From Treponema sp. UBA6367 (GTDB taxonomy: Bacteria; Spirochaetota; Spirochaetia; Treponematales; Treponemataceae), in NCBI GenBank assembly GCA_002437725.1, contig DJRF01000030.1, positions 28,269-92,268 on the forward strand: a stretch of 64,000 nt of DNA, written 5' to 3'. The notes under the pieces were generated by a model. The model searched no databases. It saw only the letters and a list, made by a program, of their open reading frames with translations, and had not been told where the DNA came from. This document shows, piece by piece, positions 7,819 to 15,586 of this stretch; position 1 is the stretch's first letter; each line of letters opens with the position of its first letter. The position numbers and the translations under genes are program-made.

Positions 7819-10386
7819 ATGATGCAAAACGAAGATAACGAAAATACTATTTTAAATGATAATATAATTAATTCTGCTGAATCTGATGCAAATCAAGAGG
7901 AAAACACTGTTGTAAAATCAGAAAAAAGTAAAAAAACTGAAAAAACAAAAAAAAGAGGTGAAATTGTTCCTGCGGATTCTGTTTTGCCTAACAAGCTGCC
8001 AATAATTCCTTTGCAGGCAAGACCTATTTTCCCAGGAATTTTTACTCCATTGATGATTAATTCCTCGGAAGACATAAAAACTGTAGAGCAGTCTTATTCT
8101 TCTGATGGGCATATCGGAATTGTAATGCTAAAAAATGAGGAGGAGTTGCCATCTTATTCCGACTTGCATACAATTGGAACCGTAGCAAAAATCATAAAAA
8201 AAATAAATTTACCAGACGGCGGAGTAAATGTCTTTATTTCTACAATTAAACGCTTTAGAATGAGAAAACCGCTGCATTCAAAGACTCCAATAGTGGCTGC
8301 TGTAGAATATCTTGAAGATGAAGAAGACGACACTTTTGAAGTAAAAGCTTTGACTCGTGCTCTTATAAGCGAAATGAAGGAGGTCAGCGAAAACAATCCT
8401 TTGTTTAGCGAAGAAATGCGCCTTAATATGGTGAATATTGACCATCCAGGAAAAATTGCTGACTTTATAGCTTCTATTTTAAATATTGATAAAGATGAGC
8501 AGCAAAAAGTTCTTGAAATGTTAAATGTCCGTCAAAGAATGGAGCAAGTCCTTGTGTTTATAAAGAAAGAACAGGAACTTCTTCGTGTGCAAAAAAAGAT
8601 TCAAAAAGAATTAAATGAAAGGGTTGAAAAAAATCAGCGTGAGTATTTTTTGCGCGAAGAATTGCGTTCTATTCAAGATGAATTGGGAACAGATGCTGAT
8701 GGAAATGCCAGCGATTACAATAAATTTAAACAAAAAATAGAAAGTTTTAATTTTGAAGGAGAAATAAAAGAGACTGTCGAAAGCGAACTTGAAAAATTTC
8801 ACATAATGGAAGTAGGGTCTCCAGAATATTCTACAAGCCGCAACTATCTTGAGCTTATAACTCAACTGCCTTGGAACGAAGTTCCGTGCGAAAATTATAA
8901 TCTTAAAAGCGCAAAAAAAATTCTAGAAAACGACCATTACGGCCTTGATGACGTAAAAAAGAGAATAATGGAGTTTCTTTCTGTAAGAAAGTTAAAGCAA
9001 GATACAAAAGGGTCTATCCTTCTTTTAGTCGGTCCTCCAGGAGTTGGAAAAACTAGCATAGGAAAATCTATTGCAAATGCGATGGAAAAACCGTTCTATA
9101 GATTTAGTGTCGGCGGAATGCGCGACGAAGCTGAAATAAAAGGCCACCGCCGAACATACATCGGTTCTATGTGCGGAAAGATTATTCAGGGATTAAAGAT
9201 TACTCATACAAAATCACCTGTTTTTATGATAGATGAAATTGATAAAATGGGTTCTAGTAATATGGGCGATCCTGCTAGCGCCTTGCTGGAAGTTCTTGAC
9301 CCAGAGCAGAATGTAAATTTCCGTGATAATTATTTGGATTTACCATTCGATGTTTCTAATGTCTTTTTTATTCTAACTGCAAATACTCTTGATACAATTC
9401 CAGAGCCGCTTTTGGATAGATCGGAAATAATTCAGCTTTCAGGTTATATAGATCAAGAAAAGTTTGAAATTGCAAAGAAATATCTTATTCCTAAAAATCT
9501 TGAAAAAAATGGATTAAAAAAATCGCAAGTAAAATATACAAAGGCTGCAATTTTACGCATCGCAGAAGAATACGCACGGGAATCTGGCGTTCGCAACTAT
9601 GAAAAAAATATAGACAAAATTCATAGAAAGCTTGTAACAGAAATTATGAGCGAGGCCGAAGCTAAATATTCTGAAGCCATTGAAAATGCAAGAAAAGAAG
9701 GAAAGTCAAAAAAAGATTTGGCAGAAATTTCTTTTGAGCAATTTATTGACAAAAATAAAGAATTTGAAATCGATGCTGAAAGCCTTGAAAAATATCTAGG
9801 CAAGCCAGTATTTGATGAAAGCGAAGTAAAAAAGGCTAGTGTGCCTGGCACTGCAATAGGGCTTGCCTGGACTAGTATGGGTGGCGACACGTTGTTGATT
9901 GAAAGCATGTCATTTCCTGGAAAGGGAGAGCTGATTCTTACAGGTCAAATGGGCGATGTAATGAGGGAATCTGCCTCTATTGCATTGGATTGGGCAAAAA
10001 AATATGTTATTTCTAAAAAAATAAAAAAGCCTGACTGGTTTGAAAAAAATACAATTCATCTTCATATACCAGAAGGAGCAACTCCTAAGGATGGTCCAAG
10101 TGCGGGTATAACTATGGCTACAACATTTGTTTCCTTGTTTACAGGAAAAACGATTAGACCAAAGCTTGCCATGACAGGTGAACTTTCCCTTACAGGACAG
10201 GTTTTGCCTATCGGTGGCCTTAGGGAAAAAACAGTAGCGGCAAAACGCAATGGAATAAAAACAATCTTAATTCCTAAAGCTAACGAAAAAGATTTAGACG
10301 AAATTCCGGAACACGTAAAGTCTGGTATAAAATTCATTCCAGAAACACGCGTTGAAGATGTTATAGAATATGTTTTCCATAAATGA
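7819..10386 (+). CDS. lon: ATP-dependent Lon protease
   Basis: 855 residues with the three Lon parts: N-terminal substrate domain (about 50-270) after a Lys/Glu-rich extension, AAA+ module (Walker A GPPGVGKTS near residue 409, Walker B VFMIDEIDK, sensor region FILTANTLDTIPEPLLDR), and C-terminal Ser-Lys protease domain with catalytic Ser in PKDGPSAG (about residue 760) and Lys in GGLREKTVAAKR (about 803). It degrades misfolded and regulatory proteins in the cytoplasm. The roughly 50-residue acidic/Lys-rich N-terminal extension is longer than in E. coli Lon. It follows the kinase by 64 bp but appears to have its own promoter. A terminator hairpin follows. Confidence 0.97.
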   Translation: MMQNEDNENTILNDNIINSAESDANQEENTVVKSEKSKKTEKTKKRGEIVPADSVLPNKLPIIPLQARPIFPGIFTPLMINSSEDIKTVEQSYSSDGHIGIVMLKNEEELPSYSDLHTIGTVAKIIKKINLPDGGVNVFISTIKRFRMRKPLHSKTPIVAAVEYLEDEEDDTFEVKALTRALISEMKEVSENNPLFSEEMRLNMVNIDHPGKIADFIASILNIDKDEQQKVLEMLNVRQRMEQVLVFIKKEQELLRVQKKIQKELNERVEKNQREYFLREELRSIQDELGTDADGNASDYNKFKQKIESFNFEGEIKETVESELEKFHIMEVGSPEYSTSRNYLELITQLPWNEVPCENYNLKSAKKILENDHYGLDDVKKRIMEFLSVRKLKQDTKGSILLLVGPPGVGKTSIGKSIANAMEKPFYRFSVGGMRDEAEIKGHRRTYIGSMCGKIIQGLKITHTKSPVFMIDEIDKMGSSNMGDPASALLEVLDPEQNVNFRDNYLDLPFDVSNVFFILTANTLDTIPEPLLDRSEIIQLSGYIDQEKFEIAKKYLIPKNLEKNGLKKSQVKYTKAAILRIAEEYARESGVRNYEKNIDKIHRKLVTEIMSEAEAKYSEAIENARKEGKSKKDLAEISFEQFIDKNKEFEIDAESLEKYLGKPVFDESEVKKASVPGTAIGLAWTSMGGDTLLIESMSFPGKGELILTGQMGDVMRESASIALDWAKKYVISKKIKKPDWFEKNTIHLHIPEGATPKDGPSAGITMATTFVSLFTGKTIRPKLAMTGELSLTGQVLPIGGLREKTVAAKRNGIKTILIPKANEKDLDEIPEHVKSGIKFIPETRVEDVIEYVFHK

Positions 10387-10388
10387 TA

Positions 10389-10438
10389 AAAAACGGCTGA
10401 GTCAAGGTCTTGTGCGTAAGCGAATCTTGACTAGACAT
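10389..10438. repeat. dispersed palindromic repeat, family 2
   Basis: The segment beginning AAACGGCTGAGTCAAGGTC and ending CTTGACTAGAC is closely matched, in inverse orientation, at 24688-24738 and 45401-45452, and more loosely at 29823-29912, 56762-56810 and 13083-13140. The AAGGT...ATCTTG arms can pair, so it forms an imperfect hairpin. All copies lie in intergenic DNA beside gene ends or starts. Confidence 0.7.
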
Positions 10439-10480
10439 ATTAATCTTTCTAAGAGTCCGGCTTTTGACCTGCTAGGCTAT

Positions 10481-10520
10481 AAAAAGGGGATTTCTTTTGT
10501 TAGAAGTCCCCTTCAGTTTT
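10481..10520. terminator. hairpin terminator between convergent lon and thrH
   Basis: GGGGATTTCT (10486-10495) pairs with AGAAGTCCCC (10502-10511) through one G-U pair. A run of five A on the left side gives a U-tract for minus-strand transcripts (thrH); the right side gives a weaker U-rich tail for lon. Confidence 0.8.
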
Positions 10521-10533
10521 AGTTAACTGTTTT

Positions 10534-11139
10534 TTATTCGGCAATAACTTTTTTTATCGCCGAAAGAAGTTCTCCATATTCTGTAAAAGCGGGGTATTGA
10601 GGATAGTCGTTTTTTATTTGCTCTGTTGTCCTGAATAAAAATCCTGCTTTTGATGCTTGAATCATTCCTAAGTCATTAAAACTGTCTCCGCTTGCTATTG
10701 TGTCAAATCCACACGACTGCAATGCCTTTACCGTTGTAAATTTTGATTTTTCGCATCTCATTTTATAACCAGTAATTTGACCGTCTGGAGCAACTTTTAG
10801 CGTATTGCAAAAAATTGTAGGCATGCCAAGTTTTTTCATAAGGGGAGCAGCAAATTGTTCAAATGTGTCGCTTAAGATTATTGCTTGCGTGCAGGAACGC
10901 AGTTCGTCAAGGAATTCTTTTGCCCCTGGTAAAGGCTCTATTTTGGCAATAGTATTTTGAATTTCTTTTAGTCCCAGACCGTGTTGCTTTAGAATCTCAA
11001 TTCTGTAATTCATCAATTTATCATAGTCAGGTTCGTCACGTGTCGTCTTTTTTAATTCTTCTATTCCAGTTTCCTGAGCGAATGCTATCCATATTTCTGG
11101 AACTAAAACCCCTTCTAAATCTAAACAAGTCACATACAT
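10534..11139 (-). CDS. thrH: phosphoserine phosphatase/homoserine phosphotransferase ThrH
   Basis: 201 residues, the usual ThrH length. The HAD motif I is CLDLEGVLVPEIWIAFA, with DLEGV in place of DxDxT as in Pseudomonas ThrH. Motif II is ILSDTF and motif III-IV is ASGDSFNDLGMI. ThrH removes phosphate from phosphoserine and can transfer it to homoserine, linking Ser and Thr synthesis. The ATG has GAGGAG 8 bp upstream. The gene stands alone, convergent with lon; upstream is the long non-coding region. The recall of the ThrH N-terminus is close enough to prefer it over SerB. Confidence 0.92.
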   Translation of the reverse strand: MYVTCLDLEGVLVPEIWIAFAQETGIEELKKTTRDEPDYDKLMNYRIEILKQHGLGLKEIQNTIAKIEPLPGAKEFLDELRSCTQAIILSDTFEQFAAPLMKKLGMPTIFCNTLKVAPDGQITGYKMRCEKSKFTTVKALQSCGFDTIASGDSFNDLGMIQASKAGFLFRTTEQIKNDYPQYPAFTEYGELLSAIKKVIAE

Positions 11140-11168
11140 AATTAGAACTCCTCGTGTTAAAGTTATTT

Positions 11169-11245
11169 GCTCGAAAGTTGAGTTTTTATAACTGTGAAAA
11201 AACGCTTATGCTTTATTCATATTTCTAAAAATTCGACTTTCGACC
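11169..11245. repeat. short internally deleted copy of dispersed repeat family 1
   Basis: CGAAAGTTGAGTTTTT near 11173 pairs with AAAAATTCGACTTTCG near 11240 (14 of 16 positions). The ends match the outer ends of the roughly 195-bp elements at 34916-35110 and 54461-54655, with the middle missing. It lies just upstream of thrH. Confidence 0.65.
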
Positions 11246-11413
11246 TAATTATAACGCAATAAACAGAACTCTGAAAGAGATTTTTTTTTATTAGTCACCC
11301 TAAACTTTAATTTTTTATAATTATTTTTCTACCTAATTCTACCTAATTAATAGTTTTAAAATATGGTAGTACGTTAAAAAAATATGGTATATTTTTCAAA
11401 AAAGATTAAAAAG

Positions 11414-11442
11414 TGTATAATAATTTATACAGTGTATAAATT
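11414..11442. promoter_or_regulatory. tandem palindromic operator, possible upstream activator site for the sigma-54 promoter
   Basis: AATTTATACA-G-TGTATAAATT (11422-11442) is a perfect inverted repeat with 10-bp arms. A further half site TGTATAA at 11414-11420 makes a second palindrome GTATAA-TAAT-TTATAC. It is centred about 150 bp before the predicted sigma-54 start (near 11581), the distance at which bacterial enhancer-binding proteins usually bind. The regulator is unknown. The two CTACCTAAT direct repeats at 11329-11347 may also belong to this control region. Confidence 0.55.
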
Positions 11443-11553
11443 ATATCTCTACAGTTTTGCTATATTTTGAAAAAAAATGTTCAAACTAAGGAAAATCGGA
11501 TCTAAAAAATTGAAAAAAAATAATAATCCACTTACCATTATTATTTTGAATAC

Positions 11554-11570
11554 TTGGCACGAAACTTGCT
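11554..11570 (+). promoter_or_regulatory. sigma-54 (RpoN) promoter
   Basis: TTGGCACGAAACTTGCT matches the -24/-12 consensus YTGGCACGrNNNTTGCW at every defined position, with GG at 11555-11556 and GC at 11568-11569 in correct spacing. Start of transcription is expected near 11581. No protein gene starts within 300 bp downstream; the first thing transcribed is the structured RNA below. Confidence 0.8.
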
Positions 11571-11580
11571 ATATATTTTG

Positions 11581-11765
11581 TAGATAACTTGATTTTTCGT
11601 TTTTTTAATATATACGGGAAACCGTGACATTGGTGAGTTTTTCGGGGGTGGAAGCCCGAATTCAGCAAGGATTGCCAAAGAAGTGGCTGTTTATTTTGTG
11701 ATGCCACAAACAAATGGTAAAAGAAACATTCTTACAATCCTTGCTGATGAGAGTTTATTTATCTT
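11581..11765 (+). ncRNA. candidate structured RNA transcribed from the sigma-54 promoter
   Basis: Downstream of the sigma-54 promoter the sequence becomes G+C-richer and folds on sight: ACGG-GAAA-CCGT with a GNRA loop (11614-11625); TTCGGG with CCCGAA (11641-11660); and a long rod closed by TCAGCAAGGATTG/CAATCCTTGCTGA (11662-11674 with 11735-11747, 13 bp). Inside the rod, GTGGC/GCCAC (11683-11687 with 11703-11707) competes with TTTGTG/CACAAA (11695-11710). No convincing reading frame with a ribosome site lies here; a 33-codon frame from ATG 11701 has none. It could be an independent sRNA or a long leader of the gene at 11884. I do not recognise a known RNA family. Confidence 0.6.
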
Positions 11766-11824
11766 ATGCATTTGCATTAAATTCTATAAAAAAGTTTGCT
11801 AGACATTTTGAGCGTTTGTCGATA

Positions 11825-11880
11825 GAATGAAAGAGCATTTTGCTTAATTGTATAAGTTAGTCAGAATGCTCTTCATTCTG
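11825..11880 (+). other. 16-bp hairpin just before the deacetylase gene
   Basis: AGAATGAAAGAGCATT (from 11825) pairs with AATGCTCTTCATTCT (11865-11879) with one bulge. It is followed by GTTTATG rather than a U-run, so it is either a weak terminator for the upstream RNA or a translation-control hairpin touching the start codon at 11884. Confidence 0.6.
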
Positions 11881-11883
11881 TTT

Positions 11884-13056
11884 ATGATAAATTCTAAAAA
11901 ATCTTCTTCAAAATCAAAGAAAAAAACTATCAGGCGAAAAAAAAATACCAAGAAAATTTTTATTCCTGCTGGCAGTGTTATTATAATGTGCGCGACAGTT
12001 GTTGCCATTTGCACTGCTCTGCTTGTTTTTAGCACCTTTGTTGAACCTGACGAATCTGCTGTCAAAGAAAAAACACCTTCTCAAGCATCTGCAAAGCCTG
12101 CAAAAGATAAAAATAGCGCGGAAAATTCAGGCTCTTTTTCGAAAGAAAATCATCAAAACAAGGAGTTAAAAAAATCTGAAATAAAAGCTGAAAAAAAGGC
12201 AGAAAATGTTCAAAAAGAAGTTAAAACTGAACAGAAGAATTTGCAAACAACACAAAAATCATACAGCTCTGATGAAGAAAATAAAAAAATTGAATCTCCT
12301 TTAAAATCTAGTTCAGAAAAATCTGTAGAAAAAACTAAAGTTCCTTCTGATATTCCTGAAATCCCAGTCGCTAAGAATAACGCTCGGCTCGCCATAATTT
12401 TTGACGATGGCGGACAAAATGTTTCTCAGCTAGAAAAATGTATTTCTTTGCCTTTTCCTGTAACAGTTGCGGTTCTTCCAAAACTTCAGTATTCAAAAAA
12501 ATGCGCGCAAATGGTTCGTTCTAGCGGCAATGAGCTTATTTTGCATCAGCCAATGCAAGCTTTGAATTTAAATGTAAATCCTGGCGAAGGAGCTATAAAG
12601 CCTGAAATGTCTCTTTCCGAAATTTCTTCATTGCTGCAAGAAAATATTAAAGAAATTGGACCTGTAAAAGGTTTGAATAACCACGAAGGTTCTCTTATAA
12701 GCGAAGACGAGGCTAGAATAGGTGAAGTTTTAAAAACTGCGTCTGACCTGGGCATTTATTTTTTAGATTCTAGGACTACTAGCCAGTCCAGAGTGCCTCA
12801 AGCGGCAATGTCTATGGGATACAGCTACTACCAGCGCAATATTTTTCTTGACAATACAAAAAATCGTTCCGATATAATTGCAGAGATTCTAAAAGGTCTT
12901 GCTATTGCAAATAAAAATGGCGCTGCTATAATGATAGGTCATGTGTGGTCTGCAGATGTGCTTCCAAAAGTTCTTTCAGATATGTATCCTATTCTTGTTC
13001 AAAAAGGGTACAAATTTGTTGCTGTTTCGAATTCAGGGGCTCTTATAACACCTTAA
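11884..13056 (+). CDS. membrane-anchored divergent polysaccharide deacetylase family protein
   Basis: About 390 residues from ATG 11884. A very basic N-terminus is followed by one membrane helix (SVIIMCATVVAICTALLVF) and a Lys/Glu/Ser-rich linker of about 110 residues. The C-terminal 220 residues are the catalytic-like domain: LAIIFDDGGQN, VTVAVLPKL, ELILHQPMQ, GLNNHEGSL, YFLDSRTT and MIGHVW match the divergent polysaccharide deacetylase (Polysacc_deac_2) family. It is therefore an envelope protein facing the periplasm, with unproven substrate. The longer frame from TTG 11848 would put the hairpin at 11825-11880 inside the gene and is less likely. Confidence 0.85.
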   Translation: MINSKKSSSKSKKKTIRRKKNTKKIFIPAGSVIIMCATVVAICTALLVFSTFVEPDESAVKEKTPSQASAKPAKDKNSAENSGSFSKENHQNKELKKSEIKAEKKAENVQKEVKTEQKNLQTTQKSYSSDEENKKIESPLKSSSEKSVEKTKVPSDIPEIPVAKNNARLAIIFDDGGQNVSQLEKCISLPFPVTVAVLPKLQYSKKCAQMVRSSGNELILHQPMQALNLNVNPGEGAIKPEMSLSEISSLLQENIKEIGPVKGLNNHEGSLISEDEARIGEVLKTASDLGIYFLDSRTTSQSRVPQAAMSMGYSYYQRNIFLDNTKNRSDIIAEILKGLAIANKNGAAIMIGHVWSADVLPKVLSDMYPILVQKGYKFVAVSNSGALITP

Positions 13057-13164
13057 TATTCGATATAGTTTGTTGAAGAAAAGGTTTTCTTGGCTGAAAT
13101 CAAGGTTTTGAGCGTAAGCATGCTTTGAGCAGAAACGCATTTAGTTATAGCCATTTATAAGAGA

Positions 13165-13202
13165 GATAAAAACTTTCGAGATACTGCTGGTTTTATGGGA
13201 GG
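13165..13202 (+). promoter_or_regulatory. leader hairpin with ATGGGAGG ribosome site before tsaD
   Basis: ATAAAAAC (13166-13173) pairs with GTTTTAT (13190-13196), immediately followed by GGGAGG and ATG after 5 bp. The hairpin closely resembles hairpin A of the FHA leader: both read GATAAAAACT, then a variable TC-rich stretch, then ATACTG and GTTTTAT. Confidence 0.55.
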
Positions 13203-13207
13203 TTTTC

Positions 13208-14233
13208 ATGAAAATTCTTGGAATTGAATCAAGTTGTGATGAAACTGCGGCTGCGGTTGTTGAAGACGGTCACAAAATTATAAGCAATGTTGTTGCAACT
13301 CAAATTCCTTTTCACCAGATTTATAAAGGCGTAGTGCCAGAAATTGCAAGCCGAAAACATACAGAATGGATTTTACCTGTTGTAAGTCAAGCTTTAAAAG
13401 AAGCTTCCATGACTATGGATGACATTGATGCCGTTGCTGCAACAAATAGGCCTGGTCTTATGGGCTCTCTCCTTGTTGGGTTGACTTTTGGAAAAACTCT
13501 GGCTTGGGCTACAGGTAAGCCTTTTATTGCAATAAATCATATGCTGGGTCATCTTTATGCGGCTCATCTTGAAAATAGTATTCCTTATCCTTATCTGGGG
13601 CTTCTTGTTTCTGGCGGACACAGCATAATATGCAAGGTAAACGGATTTGATGATATAGAAGTTTTAGGAACTACCGTTGACGATTCTGTGGGTGAAGCTT
13701 TTGACAAAGTTTCAAAATTTTATGGATTAGGTTACCCCGGAGGTGTCGTTATTGACCGTCTTGCTAAGCAAGGAAATCCAAAAGCGGCTGCTTTCCCAGT
13801 TCCAAAGCTGGATGGAGAAGAACATCGCTACGACATGAGCTTTAGCGGATTAAAAACAGCCGTTATTCATCAATGTGATATGTTTTGGAATGAAGGCTTT
13901 GAACATTCTACCGAAAATATGTGCGCGGCTTTTCAGGAAACCGCTTGTAAAACTCTTGCTACAAGACTTTTTAGAGCAGTTGAAGATACCGGCTTAAAAA
14001 CAGTTGTCGCTGGTGGCGGAGTTGCTGCTAATTCAAGATTGCGGGAAATGCTTGCTTCTCGCAGCGATATAAAATGCATTTTTCCACCATTAAAGCTTTG
14101 CGGCGACAATGGCGCAATGATTGCAGGTGTGGCTTACCACTTTTTAAAAAGAGGCGATTGCTCTGGCTGGAATACAACTGCTTGCGCAAGAATTCCTCAA
14201 TTTAAGCGAGGATTAAAAAACTTTGACAAATAA
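13208..14233 (+). CDS. tsaD: tRNA threonylcarbamoyladenosine synthase subunit TsaD
   Basis: 341 residues, typical length. The N-terminus ILGIESSCDETAAAVVEDG is diagnostic. The metal-binding histidines are in NHMLGHLYAAHL, and the nucleotide-binding segments are LVSGGHS, GEAFDKVSK, MSFSGLKTAV and VAGGGVAANSRLR. With TsaB and TsaE, which are not in this window, it transfers threonylcarbamoyl to A37 of ANN-decoding tRNAs. Translation starts at ATG 13208 with GGGAGG 5 bp upstream. The stop region contains a 13-bp tandem duplication, CTTTGACAAATAA, at 14221-14246. Confidence 0.97.
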   Translation: MKILGIESSCDETAAAVVEDGHKIISNVVATQIPFHQIYKGVVPEIASRKHTEWILPVVSQALKEASMTMDDIDAVAATNRPGLMGSLLVGLTFGKTLAWATGKPFIAINHMLGHLYAAHLENSIPYPYLGLLVSGGHSIICKVNGFDDIEVLGTTVDDSVGEAFDKVSKFYGLGYPGGVVIDRLAKQGNPKAAAFPVPKLDGEEHRYDMSFSGLKTAVIHQCDMFWNEGFEHSTENMCAAFQETACKTLATRLFRAVEDTGLKTVVAGGGVAANSRLREMLASRSDIKCIFPPLKLCGDNGAMIAGVAYHFLKRGDCSGWNTTACARIPQFKRGLKNFDK

Positions 14234-14301
14234 CTTTGACAAATAATGGAGCAAAAGTAGAGTTTTATAAGATTAAACTTTCAACATAATAAAAAAATAT
14301 A

Positions 14302-14330
14302 TTGACAGTAAAATTATCTTAATATATATT
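14302..14330 (+). promoter_or_regulatory. strong promoter of the aromatic amino acid operon
   Basis: TTGACA at 14302-14307 and TATATT at 14325-14330 with 17 bp between them: consensus -35, near-consensus -10 and ideal spacing. The start is expected at 14336-14338, directly before the leader-peptide ATG at 14339. Confidence 0.85.
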
Positions 14331-14338
14331 AAGGTAGT

Positions 14339-14422
14339 ATGAAAAATTTCATTTGCACAGTTATGCAGTATTTCTTTTATTATTACTTTCTCGCTAAAAA
14401 GGAGTTCTTAAAGAATCGCTAG
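14339..14422 (+). CDS. Phe/Tyr-rich attenuator leader peptide
   Basis: A 27-codon frame, ATG 14339 to TAG 14420-14422. Residues 11-17 read YFFYYYF, and in total 5 Phe and 4 Tyr occur among 27 residues. This is the signature of leader peptides that sense charged tRNA-Phe and tRNA-Tyr. It lies between a strong promoter and a terminator in front of the DAHP synthase gene and overlaps the 5' arm of a possible antiterminator (14402-14410). The predicted transcript begins within 1-3 nt of the ATG, so translation may be leaderless; AAGG at 14331-14334 would be upstream of the transcript. An inner ATG at codon 9 would still include the aromatic run. Confidence 0.85.
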   Translation: MKNFICTVMQYFFYYYFLAKKEFLKNR

Positions 14423-14490
14423 TGTGCGTTGTGATTTTTCTGTAAATCAGTAAATCTAAGGGAACTCTTAAAAAAGAGTTCCCTTTTTTT
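14402..14490 (+). terminator. transcription attenuator: antiterminator and intrinsic terminator
   Basis: Terminator: AAGGGAACTCTT (14458-14469), loop AAAA, AAGAGTTCCCTT (14474-14485), 12 perfect pairs, then a T-run to 14490. Alternative pairing: GAGTTC (14402-14407) with GAACTC (14462-14467), extended by TTA/TAA, which would break the terminator. A small hairpin TGATTT/AAATCA (14432-14449) lies between. The geometry fits classic attenuation: a ribosome stalled on the Phe/Tyr codons (14369-14389) leaves 14402 onward free for antitermination, and one reaching the stop at 14422 covers it. Confidence 0.85.
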
Positions 14491-14506
14491 GTCTTTGGAG
14501 GATAAA

Positions 14507-15541
14507 ATGATTGTTATTTTGAAAAATGGCGTTTCAAAAAACGATGTAAACGAATTTATTAACGATGTAAAATCGCAAGGTTTTAATGTTCACGTTTCAG
14601 AAGGTGCTGAAAAAACAATAATTGGACTTTTAGGCGATACTTCAAAAATTGATGTAGAGCACTTTTTGGCTAATAAAATAGTAGAAACAACAGAACGTGT
14701 TACTGTTCCTTACAAAATGGCAAGCCGTGAATTTCATCCAGAAAACACAATTATAACAGTTGGAGCAAATCAAAACGGCGTAACTCCTTGTGTTTTTGGG
14801 GACGGTAAAATTGTTCCTATTATTGCAGGACCTTGCTCTGTAGAAAGCGAAAGTCAAATTATGGATGCGGCAAAAGCTGTAAAAAAAGCGGGGGCAAGAG
14901 TTCTTCGCGGGGGCGCTTACAAACCAAGAACATCGCCTTACAGTTTTCAAGGTTTGGGAGCAGAAGGAATTAAGCTTCTTGAAAAAGCAAAAAAAGAAAC
15001 CGGACTTCCAATTTGCACGGAACTTATGAGCGCCACTGAATTAAAATACTTTGACAATGTAGATTTGATTCAAGTTGGCGCGCGCAACTTTCAGAATTTT
15101 GACCTCCTGAAAGAACTTGGAAAGTGCGGTAAGCCTGTGCTTTTGAAAAGGGGGCTTTCTGGCACGATTCAAGAGCTTCTTATGAGCGCAGAATATATAA
15201 TGGCGAGCGGGAATGAAAATGTTATTTTGTGCGAAAGAGGAATTCGGACTTTTGATGGCTACACAAGAAATTGTCTTGATTTAAGCGCTGTTCCTTATCT
15301 GCATAATGTTAGTCACCTTCCTGTAGTTATAGATCCGAGCCATGCTTGTGGAATAAGGTGGATGGTTCCTGTTTTGTCACAAACTGCACTTGCAGCCGGA
15401 GCAGACGGCCTTGAAATTGAAGTTCACTGCAATCCTTCAAAAGCTTTAAGCGACGCAAGCCAGCAACTTACACCAGAAGAATTTGAAAATCTTTGCAAAA
15501 AACTCATCAAGTATGCTGCTGTTGAAAATAAGACTATATAG
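14507..15541 (+). CDS. aroF: 3-deoxy-7-phosphoheptulonate (DAHP) synthase, AroA-beta type with regulatory N-domain
   Basis: 344 residues from ATG 14507, chosen because GGAGG lies 5 bp upstream; TTG 14489 sits inside the terminator. It catalyses phosphoenolpyruvate plus erythrose 4-phosphate to DAHP, the first step to chorismate. The N-terminal 70 residues (MIVILKNGVSKNDV onward) form the ferredoxin-like regulatory domain of the Thermotoga-type enzyme, which binds Tyr/Phe for feedback control. The catalytic barrel has IIAGPCSVES, RGGAYKPRTSPYSFQG, PVLLKRG and VIDPSHACG. Control by the Phe/Tyr attenuator adds a second level. tyrA follows 45 bp downstream. Confidence 0.95.
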   Translation: MIVILKNGVSKNDVNEFINDVKSQGFNVHVSEGAEKTIIGLLGDTSKIDVEHFLANKIVETTERVTVPYKMASREFHPENTIITVGANQNGVTPCVFGDGKIVPIIAGPCSVESESQIMDAAKAVKKAGARVLRGGAYKPRTSPYSFQGLGAEGIKLLEKAKKETGLPICTELMSATELKYFDNVDLIQVGARNFQNFDLLKELGKCGKPVLLKRGLSGTIQELLMSAEYIMASGNENVILCERGIRTFDGYTRNCLDLSAVPYLHNVSHLPVVIDPSHACGIRWMVPVLSQTALAAGADGLEIEVHCNPSKALSDASQQLTPEEFENLCKKLIKYAAVENKTI

Positions 15542-15586
15542 CCAGAATTATGAGTTTTAATTTTGATTTTTTATGGGAGCTAATCT

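Noticed and set aside
11701..11802. 33-codon peptide in the sigma-54 transcript
   Set aside because: No ribosome site precedes ATG 11701, and the stem 11735-11747 lies within it; the structure explains the sequence better.
11140..11883. tRNA or tmRNA gene in the long non-coding region
   Set aside because: No cloverleaf with a T-loop GTTCGAATC-like arm or CCA end; the hairpins present do not fit these classes.
14489..14506. Upstream TTG start for DAHP synthase
   Set aside because: It would lie in the U-run of the terminator; ATG 14507 has GGAGG 5 bp upstream and gives the family N-terminus.
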